Position numbers and translations under genes: made by a program
In this document: in pieces, positions 1-6,201 of the stretch
How positions within the stretch are numbered: the stretch's first letter is position 1
Layout of the letters: each line of letters starts with the position of its first letter
The notes under the pieces: generated by a model
Seen by the model: only the letters and a program-made list of their open reading frames with translations
What the model was told of the DNA's origin: nothing
Databases searched by the model: none
From: an uncultured Microbacteriaceae bacterium
GTDB lineage: Bacteria > Actinomycetota > Actinomycetes > Actinomycetales > Microbacteriaceae
Reading direction: 5' to 3'
NCBI GenBank assembly: GCA_946481135.1
Contig: CAMLMQ010000103.1
Coordinates: 1-9,886 of the forward strand
Length of the DNA stretch: 9,886 bases

Positions 1-2369
1 CCGAGGATGCCGGGCTGCGGCGCGAGCTGCGGGTCGCCCTCGACGCGGCGTGGGCCCGATTCCGGCGCGGCGACGCGGCGGGCGCCCGGGCGGCGCTCGC
101 CCCAGCGCTCGCCTCCCCGTCGGCCGACGACTTCACCTACTCGGCGGTCGGCCACGGGCACCTCGACATGGCGTGGCTGTGGCCGCTGCGCGAGACCCGC
201 CGCAAGGCCGCCCGCACCTACGCCCGCGCGCTCAACTCCATCGAGGACCGGCCGGGCTACGTCTACGGCACCTCCCAACCGCAGCAGCTGGAGTGGATGC
301 GGCAGCGGCATCCTCAGCTCTTCGACCGGATCCGCGACGCCGTCGCCGCCGGGCGGCTCGAACTGCAGGGGTCGTTCTGGGTGGAGACCGACACCAACCT
401 GCCGGGCGGCGAGTCGCTCGTGCGGCAGGCGGTCGTGGGTCGCCGCTATCTGCAGGAGCACTTCGGGCTCACCGACGAGCAGCTGCGGCTGTGCTGGCTG
501 CCCGACACGTTCGGCTACTCGGGCGCCCTGCCGCAGATCCTGCGGGGCACCGGGATGGACTGGTTCCAGACGATCAAGCTCGCGTGGAACACCCTCAACG
601 ACCACCCGTTCCGCAGCTTCCACTGGGCCGGCATCGACGGCTCGACGGTGCTCGTGCACATGCCCCCCGAGGGCGACTACAACTCGCGCGGCGCGGCCGA
701 CGGGTTGCTCAGCGGTCTGAAGCGCTACCCCGAACGCGACCTCGGCGCCGCGCTGCTCGTCTACGGGTCGGGCGACGGAGGGGGCGGCCCGGGCGAGATC
801 CACCACGAGGTGACGAGCCGCGAGCACGACCTGCGCGGCCTGCCGAAGGTCGAGTACTCGCGGGCGGGCGACTTCTTCCGAGAGCTCGAGACGCTCGACG
901 TCGAGCATCGCTACGACGGCGAGCTCTACCTCGAAGCGCATCAGGGCACCTACACGACGAACGCGGCCGTCAAGAAGCACAACCGCATCGCCGAACGGAA
1001 GCTGCACGAGGTCGAGGCGCTCGCCGCCCTGACCGGCACGCACGTCGACCTCGAGCCGCACTGGCGCGACGTGCTGCTGCACCACTTCCACGACATCCTC
1101 CCGGGGTCGTCGATCGCGCGGGTGTCGCGCGAGGCGGTCGACGAGCTGCGCCGGGTGTCGGGCGCCCTCGACGACCTCGCCGCGCCGCTCGTCGCGGCGC
1201 TGCCGCGCGACGGCGACACGCCGGGCGCCGTCAACCTCTCCCCCGTCGCGCGCGACGAGCCGCTGCGGGTCGGGCGCTCGTGGTTCCGGGCCCGGCTCGA
1301 GCCGTACGCCGCCGCAGCGCTCGACCCCGAGCCCGCGCACCCCGAGCTGCGGGCGGATGCCGACACCCTCTCGAACGGGACGCTCACGCTGCGGTTCGGC
1401 CGGTCGGGCGAGATCGTCTCGTGCCGCGACGCCGCCGGCACCGAGCACGCCCGCGACGGACTCAACCGGCTCGTGCTGCACCGCGACCCGTACCAGTGGC
1501 CGTGGGACGCGTGGGACATCGGCATCCGCTACCTGCGCCGACGGCCGCGCGTCCTGCGTCCACGCGACGTGACGTGGGAAGTCGATGGCCCCACCGCCGT
1601 GCGGCGGCACGTGTACCGGTTCGGGCGATCGACGATCGAGCAGCGTGTGATCGTCGAGGCGGGGTCGGAGCTCGTGCGGTTCGAGACCCGCATCGACTGG
1701 CGCGCGACCCACCGCATGCTGCGCGCCGACTTCCGCCCGACGCGCTACGGCGACGTCTCGAAGAGCGCCATCCAGTTCGGGCACATCGCCCGGCCGACGA
1801 CCGAGGCGACCGCGGTCGAGCGCGCCCAGTTCGAGATCTGCGCGCATCACTGGATCGCCACCGACACCCCCGACGGGGGTTTCGCCGTACTCAACGACTC
1901 GAAGTACGGGCACCGGGCGAAGTCGGGGCTGCTGTCGCTCACGCTGCTGCGCTCCCCCACGTTCCCCGACAAGACCGCCGACCGCGGCATCCACGAGTTC
2001 GTCTACGCGTTCCGGCCGTTCGCCCCGGATCGGCTCGCCGACGTGATCCGCGACGGCTACCGGATGAACCACCCCCTGCGCGTCGAGCCCGGGATCGCGT
2101 TCCCGGCGGCCGCGACGACGAGCGATCCGGGGGTCGTCGTCGAGACGCTCAAGCCCGCCGAGGACGGCGACGGCGTGATCGTGCGGCTCTACGAGAGCCT
2201 CGGCCGCGCCACCACGACGGCGCTGCGCACCACCATCACGCACCACCGCGCGAGCCTCACCGACCTGCTCGAGCGGCCGCTCGGCGACGCCGACCTCGAC
2301 CGCCTCGAACTCGGTCCGTTCCAGATCGTCACGGTCAGGCTCACGCCTCCCGCTCCCTCCGCGGGTTGA
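1..2369 (+). CDS. GH38 alpha-mannosidase, 5'-truncated by window edge
   Basis: Glycoside hydrolase family 38 alpha-mannosidase, a probably cytoplasmic metalloenzyme that removes alpha-linked mannose from oligosaccharides. The frame is open from base 3 to the TGA at 2367-2369 (788 residues seen). Family members are about 1000 residues, so roughly the first 200-250 are missing. Counting from base 3, the HGHLD motif at residues 51-55 carries the N-terminal His/Asp zinc ligands. The nucleophile Asp is residue 168 in WLPDTFGYSGALPQ. The WVETDTN and GGES segments typical of the family lie between them. HHFHDILPG at 360-368 matches the second zinc-binding motif. The middle helical domain (YLEAHQGTYTT...) and the C-terminal beta domains follow. 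The ATG at 168 is internal to the HGHLD motif and is not the start. The last codons and the stop lie inside a palindromic repeat. A GPH symporter follows 119 bp downstream. Family assignment is firm; the exact mannoside is unknown. Confidence 0.95.
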   Translation, partial: EDAGLRRELRVALDAAWARFRRGDAAGARAALAPALASPSADDFTYSAVGHGHLDMAWLWPLRETRRKAARTYARALNSIEDRPGYVYGTSQPQQLEWMRQRHPQLFDRIRDAVAAGRLELQGSFWVETDTNLPGGESLVRQAVVGRRYLQEHFGLTDEQLRLCWLPDTFGYSGALPQILRGTGMDWFQTIKLAWNTLNDHPFRSFHWAGIDGSTVLVHMPPEGDYNSRGAADGLLSGLKRYPERDLGAALLVYGSGDGGGGPGEIHHEVTSREHDLRGLPKVEYSRAGDFFRELETLDVEHRYDGELYLEAHQGTYTTNAAVKKHNRIAERKLHEVEALAALTGTHVDLEPHWRDVLLHHFHDILPGSSIARVSREAVDELRRVSGALDDLAAPLVAALPRDGDTPGAVNLSPVARDEPLRVGRSWFRARLEPYAAAALDPEPAHPELRADADTLSNGTLTLRFGRSGEIVSCRDAAGTEHARDGLNRLVLHRDPYQWPWDAWDIGIRYLRRRPRVLRPRDVTWEVDGPTAVRRHVYRFGRSTIEQRVIVEAGSELVRFETRIDWRATHRMLRADFRPTRYGDVSKSAIQFGHIARPTTEATAVERAQFEICAHHWIATDTPDGGFAVLNDSKYGHRAKSGLLSLTLLRSPTFPDKTADRGIHEFVYAFRPFAPDRLADVIRDGYRMNHPLRVEPGIAFPAAATTSDPGVVVETLKPAEDGDGVIVRLYESLGRATTTALRTTITHHRASLTDLLERPLGDADLDRLELGPFQIVTVRLTPPAPSAG

Positions 2370-2464
2370 GGAGCGCGCCGCGCAGCGGCACGCGTCTCGA
2401 AACCCCGAGTGTGCGCTCCCGGTTTCGATACGCGTCCGCCTGCGGCGGGCGCTACTCAACCCGC
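2361..2464. repeat. Head-to-head pair of REP-like palindromic units
   Basis: An imperfect palindrome of about 104 bp. The outer arms GCGGGTTGAGGAGCGC (2361-2376) and GCGCTACTCAACCCGC (2449-2464) match at 15 of 16 positions. The inner arms ACGCGTCTCGAAACC (2390-2404) and GGTTTCGATACGCGT (2421-2435) match at 14 of 15. The 16-base centre is unpaired. Each half also holds its own small hairpin: GCCGC-gca-GCGGC at 2377-2389 and CCGCC-tgc-GGCGG at 2436-2448. The unit running from GGTTTCGATACGC to CTACTCAACC resembles interspersed palindromic repeats that I recall from Microbacteriaceae genomes, which is memory and not a search. It fills most of the gap between the mannosidase and the symporter and could act as a terminator or mRNA 3'-end stabiliser for the mannosidase transcript. 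Confidence 0.8.
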
Positions 2465-2476
2465 GATCGGACGCCC

Positions 2477-2482
2477 TAGGCT
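2477..2482 (+). promoter_or_regulatory. Candidate -10 hexamer of a leaderless promoter
   Basis: TAGGCT fits the actinobacterial TANNNT -10 consensus and ends six bases before the ATG at 2489. That spacing would put the transcription start on the A of the start codon. No Shine-Dalgarno sequence precedes this ATG, which agrees with leaderless translation, a common mode in actinobacteria. No convincing -35 box is visible; the expected position falls in the palindromic repeat. Confidence 0.5.
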
Positions 2483-2488
2483 GCGGCC

Positions 2489-3859
2489 ATGACAGAGCCG
2501 TCGCGCCGGGCCCAGAGCGTCGCGATCGTGACCGCGGCCTTCGGCCAGAACCTCGTCTACGCGACCATCACGACGTTCCTGCTGCTCTACCTCGTGCAGT
2601 ACGTGGGCCTGTCGACCGCCGGCATCGCGGTCGTGACCGTCGTGCTCACGGTCGCCCGCATCGTCGACGCGATCGCCGACCCGGTCGTCGGCAGCATCAT
2701 CGACATGACGCGCACGCGCTGGGGCAAGCTGCGGCCGTTCGTGCTCTTCTCGGCGGCGCCGGTCGCGCTGTTCTCGATCCTCGTGTTCGCGGTGCCCGAC
2801 GTCGACGAGACCGCCCAGCTCTGGTACTTCGCCGTCTGCTACCTCGTGTGGGGCCTCGTGTACGCCGCATGCGACGTGCCGCTCTGGGGCCTCATCGGCT
2901 CGGCGTTCCCCGAGCGCGACCTCCGCGCCCGGACGATCGGGGCGGTCCGCGCGTTCGGGGCGATCGCGCTCGGACTCGCGACGCTCGGGATGCCGTACCT
3001 CGCGAACGCGCTCAGCTTCGGTGCGCAGACGACCGGCGATGGGTGGACGCGCGCCGTCATCGTCGTCGCGGTGCTCGGGATGGGGCTGTACCTGCTCGCC
3101 TTCTTCGTGCCGCGCGAGCGCGCGATCACGACCGATCCGCTCAGCATCCGGCAGCTCTTCGCGGCACTCTTCGCGAACCGGCCGCTGCTGCTCGTGCTCG
3201 CCGGCTCGATCCTCGGCGCGGGGCGCTACATCGTGCAGTCCGGCGGCGCCGTGTTCGTCGTCATCGCCTACGCCGACGAGACCGTCTTCACGATCGTCGG
3301 GGCGGGCATCATCCTCGGCATGGTGATCGCGTCGTTCACGACGCCCCTGTTGCTGCGTCGGTTCACCGGGCGCACCCTCATCCTCGCGTCGTCGTTCGCC
3401 TCGGCCGGCGTGTACGTCGCGATGTACCTCGTCGGGTTCGCCGACCTCGTCGTGCTGACCGCGTTCATCTTCGTCACGGGACTCGCGCTCGGGGTGTTCC
3501 TCGTCTCGCAGACGACGATGATCGCGGATGCCGTCGACGACGCCGAGGAACGCACCGGCGTGCGCAACGACGGCATCTCGTTCGCCACGCTGACGTTCGT
3601 CACGAAGGTCATGAGCGCTCTCTCGGTGCTCGTCTTCGGGCTCTTCGTCGTGCTCGCGGGCTACGAGGAGGGCGTCGTCGTCACGCCGTCCATGCAGCAG
3701 ACGGTGTGGATCGCGATCACCCTCGTGCCCGCGGCGTCGTGTCTGCTGTCGGCTATTCCGTTCGCGTTCTACCGGCTCGAGCCCTCACCGCGACGAGGAG
3801 CCCCCCGAGCGCGAGCAGCGCGAGCCCGACGGGGAGCAGGGTCGTCTCGGCGCCCGTGA
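2489..3859 (+). CDS. GPH-family (MelB-like) sugar:cation symporter
   Basis: Inner-membrane secondary transporter of the glycoside-pentoside-hexuronide:cation symporter group (MFS fold), 456 residues with about twelve hydrophobic segments. The hallmark DAIADPVVGSIID...TRWGKLRP covers residues 60-83. D60 and D64 line up with the cation-site aspartates D55 and D59 of MelB, and D128 in CDVPLWGL lines up with MelB D124. The MelB sugar-binding D19 position appears to be N21 here. The final membrane helix ends near residue 428. The last ~28 residues are an Arg/Ala/Pro-rich tail, encoded opposite the 3' end of the convergent surface-protein gene, and may be non-essential. The start at 2489 is chosen from the candidate leaderless promoter and the normal N-terminus for the family. 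The neighbouring mannosidase suggests a mannose-containing oligosaccharide as substrate, which is inference. Confidence 0.9.
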   Translation: MTEPSRRAQSVAIVTAAFGQNLVYATITTFLLLYLVQYVGLSTAGIAVVTVVLTVARIVDAIADPVVGSIIDMTRTRWGKLRPFVLFSAAPVALFSILVFAVPDVDETAQLWYFAVCYLVWGLVYAACDVPLWGLIGSAFPERDLRARTIGAVRAFGAIALGLATLGMPYLANALSFGAQTTGDGWTRAVIVVAVLGMGLYLLAFFVPRERAITTDPLSIRQLFAALFANRPLLLVLAGSILGAGRYIVQSGGAVFVVIAYADETVFTIVGAGIILGMVIASFTTPLLLRRFTGRTLILASSFASAGVYVAMYLVGFADLVVLTAFIFVTGLALGVFLVSQTTMIADAVDDAEERTGVRNDGISFATLTFVTKVMSALSVLVFGLFVVLAGYEEGVVVTPSMQQTVWIAITLVPAASCLLSAIPFAFYRLEPSPRRGAPRARAARARRGAGSSRRP

Positions 3860-6074
3860 CGGCGAGCCCCCCGCCGCCGGACGGAATGGACACGACTCGC
3901 AGCAGCACGTCCGCGCCGTCGGGCACGACGTCGAATTGGACGCCGCCGGCCGACACCTGCGTCGCGGTGATCGGGGTGCCGCCGTCGGGGGCCTCGATGA
4001 TGCGGAACTCGTCGCCGATCGCGGGCGTGAAACCGCCCACGAGGACCGGCACCCAGGTCACCGTGCCGAGGTTCTGCGTCGTGGGGCGGATGCGGTCGAA
4101 CTCGGTGCACGGGGTGTCGCCGCCGATCTCGGCCACGATCTCGCCCGAGCCCGTGAGGTCGCCGAGCGCCGTGAAGCAGCCCGGGGAGCCGCCGGCGGCG
4201 AGGCGGCCGCCGTCGAGCACGAGATCCCGCACCGCGCCGACACCGCGGAGCTCCCCCTGCACCGTCACGGTGGTCAGCGGCAGGTAGCCGTCGACCCGCA
4301 CGACGCCGTCCGCGACGATGAGGTCCGATCCGGCGGCGGCCACGGTCCAATCGGCGAGCAGGTGGAGCGAGCCGCTGCCCTCGTGGTGCAGGGTTCCCCC
4401 ACCGACGATCTCACCGTTGAACGCGGTCGCGTCGGCGCCGACGATGTGCAGTCCCGACTCCGCGGCCACGAACTGCAGCGTGCCGACGGTGCCGGTGAGC
4501 GAGCGGACCGCCTCGTTGTCGTTGAGCACGAACGACCCGGCGCCGGTGAAGGTCACCCCGGCGGTGTCGGCGATCAGGTCGTGGAGGTCGACGGAGTTGG
4601 TGTGCAGCGTCGTGACGGCGGCATCCACGATCACGAACTCGCCCGGGATCGCGAGGTCGCGGTCGAGCTGCACGGATCCCGTGGCCGCGACGGTCGCGCC
4701 CGTGTGCGCGCTCACGCCGGTGCTGTCGATGATGATGGGCGCGTCGGAGCCGAAGCTCGCGAGCGTCACCGTCTGGGCGCCGCCCGTGAGATTCTCGATC
4801 ACGAGGCTCGACGCCGAGGCCCGGGTCTCGAAGCGCACCTCCCCGCCGAAGGCGACGTCCTCGAGCGTGAGGGACGCTCCCGAGGTCAGCGCCGCGACGG
4901 TGCCGCCCGCCACCTCGAGCGACTCTCCGAGGGAGATCACCGAGTTCGTGCCGAGCACCGCCCCCGCGGAGACGATCGTCGGGGCGCTCGCCACCGGGCC
5001 GAGGGCGAGGGCGTCGTCGGCGACGAGGAGGGACCCGGATCCGGTCACCTCGGTCGTCCCGAGATGGCCGAGTTGACCCTCGTCGATCACGAGTGCGCCG
5101 GACTCGGCCGCGGACCCCACTCGCAACGTCGCGTCGGGCGCGCTCGTGACCTGGGCGAACCCCGGCACGGTCGCGGAGCCGAGCACCGTGAGGTCATGGG
5201 AGCCGAGCGAGAGACCGCCCGTGAACTCGAGTTCCGAGCCCACGGGTCCTCCCCGCACGACGGCGGTCGCCCCGACCGTGACCGGATGCGCGAAGTCGAG
5301 CGCGAACCCGTTCGCGTCCACCGCGGGAGACGCGGTCGAGGCGATCGTGACGGGCCGCGGGAAGGTCGTGGCGGCGGTGAGCAGGAGAGACGACCCGTCG
5401 AGGAGGGCGAGGGGATCACCCGCGCCGCCACAGGTGACGGGCCCGCCGCAGCGCAGCTGCACGACACCGGCGAGCTCGACCGCACCGGGGTAGAGCAGGT
5501 TCGAGAGCTCGACGGTTCCTGACCCGGCGATGCGCAGGGTCTCGGCGTCGCCCGCGAAACGCGCATTCAGAACCGCTCCCGCGAGCACGAACTCGGCCGT
5601 CGACCCGGCCGCCTGCTCGAGGTCGATGGCGAAGAGCGCACCGAAGGAGAGGTCGCCCGCGATCGGGAACGTGCTCGTCCCGGCGGGCACGACGAGCTGC
5701 AGGTCGGCGTCCATCGTCGTGGCGCCGCCCACCGAGAAGCCCGCCGTGCGCACGGGTGACCCGGTGACGGAGTAACCGGCGCCCGCGAAGTCCACCGACG
5801 CCAGCGTGACCCCGACCAGGTCGTTGGTGGTCGCGAGCACCGCCGGCCCGTCCGGGAACGTGAGGTGGTCGTCCTCACCGGGAGCAGCCCCGGCGCAGTC
5901 CGCCCAGTTGGCGGAGGTCGACCAGTTGGCATCCGCACCGGCTCCCGTCCACACGCACTCGAGCCCGACCGCCCGCGCCGGGGCGGCCGTGAGGAGCGAT
6001 GCGGCGACGAGTCCCGCGCCCAGGAGCGCGGAGATCGTCAGGAGCGGTCGGCGGGCAGGCGTCATCGAGGTCAC
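3753..6074 (-). CDS. Secreted beta-strand-rich surface protein with LAVTG sortase anchor
   Basis: A 773-residue protein with every mark of a wall-anchored surface protein. A Sec signal peptide covers about residues 1-35 (basic start, hydrophobic core, likely cleavage after APARA). The mature N-terminus has a DANWSTSANWADC segment (48-60), like the start of autotransporter-associated beta-strand proteins. A long Thr/Val/Ala/Gly-rich region of short strands follows, probably a beta-helix or stacked beta repeats. The segment SPGCFTALGDL...TPCTEFDRI (630-662) resembles the conserved end of autotransporter-like passengers in actinobacteria. The C-terminus has a Gly-rich linker, LAVTG at 737-741, a hydrophobic helix and a basic tail (RARAGRTRTE). 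LAxTG is the known signal for class E sortases of high-GC Gram-positives; no sortase is in the window. The start is GTG at 6074 or ATG at 6065, with an in-frame stop at 6108-6110; neither start has a clear Shine-Dalgarno. The gene is divergent from the LuxR regulator. Its ligand is unknown; an adhesin or stalk-like role is inference. Confidence 0.85.
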   Translation of the reverse strand: MTSMTPARRPLLTISALLGAGLVAASLLTAAPARAVGLECVWTGAGADANWSTSANWADCAGAAPGEDDHLTFPDGPAVLATTNDLVGVTLASVDFAGAGYSVTGSPVRTAGFSVGGATTMDADLQLVVPAGTSTFPIAGDLSFGALFAIDLEQAAGSTAEFVLAGAVLNARFAGDAETLRIAGSGTVELSNLLYPGAVELAGVVQLRCGGPVTCGGAGDPLALLDGSSLLLTAATTFPRPVTIASTASPAVDANGFALDFAHPVTVGATAVVRGGPVGSELEFTGGLSLGSHDLTVLGSATVPGFAQVTSAPDATLRVGSAAESGALVIDEGQLGHLGTTEVTGSGSLLVADDALALGPVASAPTIVSAGAVLGTNSVISLGESLEVAGGTVAALTSGASLTLEDVAFGGEVRFETRASASSLVIENLTGGAQTVTLASFGSDAPIIIDSTGVSAHTGATVAATGSVQLDRDLAIPGEFVIVDAAVTTLHTNSVDLHDLIADTAGVTFTGAGSFVLNDNEAVRSLTGTVGTLQFVAAESGLHIVGADATAFNGEIVGGGTLHHEGSGSLHLLADWTVAAAGSDLIVADGVVRVDGYLPLTTVTVQGELRGVGAVRDLVLDGGRLAAGGSPGCFTALGDLTGSGEIVAEIGGDTPCTEFDRIRPTTQNLGTVTWVPVLVGGFTPAIGDEFRIIEAPDGGTPITATQVSAGGVQFDVVPDGADVLLRVVSIPSGGGGLAVTGAETTLLPVGLALLALGGLLVAVRARAGRTRTE
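3852..3866 (-). other. LAVTG cell-wall sorting signal codons
   Basis: On the - strand these 15 bases read ctc gcc gtc acg ggc, which is Leu-Ala-Val-Thr-Gly, residues 737-741 of the surface protein. A hydrophobic segment and an Arg-rich tail follow, completing the three-part sorting signal. The LAxTG form, in place of LPxTG, is the one described for class E sortases in Streptomyces and related actinobacteria. On the opposite strand the same bases contain the symporter stop codon (3857-3859). Confidence 0.8.
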
Positions 6075-6201
6075 GGCACGAGTGTGGGCGACGGAGCGGA
6101 GCCCGGGCTATGGGGGTTCCTACGCAATCCACAGGCAGAACGGTCTCCGGATACGGTGTCCCCCCGGGTATCTCCTACCCTGTCCACCGAGGTGGTGCGA
6201 G
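6075..6201. promoter_or_regulatory. Divergent intergenic region with repeated GGGT...TCCTAC element
   Basis: These 127 bases separate the surface-protein gene from its divergent LuxR-type regulator and must hold both promoters. Two related elements lie in the same orientation: GGGTTCCTAC (6114-6123) and GGGTATCTCCTAC (6166-6178). The second sits in a perfect inverted repeat, GGGTA-tctcc-TACCC (6166-6180), just upstream of the regulator ribosome-binding site. Possible + strand -10 hexamers are TACGGT (6152-6157) and TACCCT (6176-6181), but no matching -35 is clear. On the - strand CACACT, at -12 to -7 from the GTG start, is a weak -10 if that gene is leaderless. Operator function is inferred from position and repetition only. 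Confidence 0.45.
6189..6195 (+). promoter_or_regulatory. Ribosome-binding site that sets the regulator start
   Basis: GAGGTGG lies six bases before the ATG at 6202. It supports that ATG over the many upstream in-frame starts, which would run the reading frame back through the divergent surface-protein gene. Confidence 0.7.

Noticed and set aside
50..2479. 809-codon open frame on the + strand through the mannosidase region
   Set aside because: Its translation is Arg/Ala/Pro-rich with no domain, and it lies in a shifted frame of a clear GH38 gene. GC-rich codons leave such shadow frames open.
3936..5522. Long + strand frames (528 codons at 3936-5522, 252 codons at 4318-5076) antisense to the surface-protein gene
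   Set aside because: Composition is typical of antisense shadows, with no recognisable motif, whereas the - strand frame has a signal peptide and a sorting signal.
5806..6201. Longer N-terminus for the LuxR-type regulator starting at 5806
   Set aside because: The extension would run through the 5' end of the divergent surface-protein gene and has no domain. ATG 6202 has a well-placed GAGGTGG.
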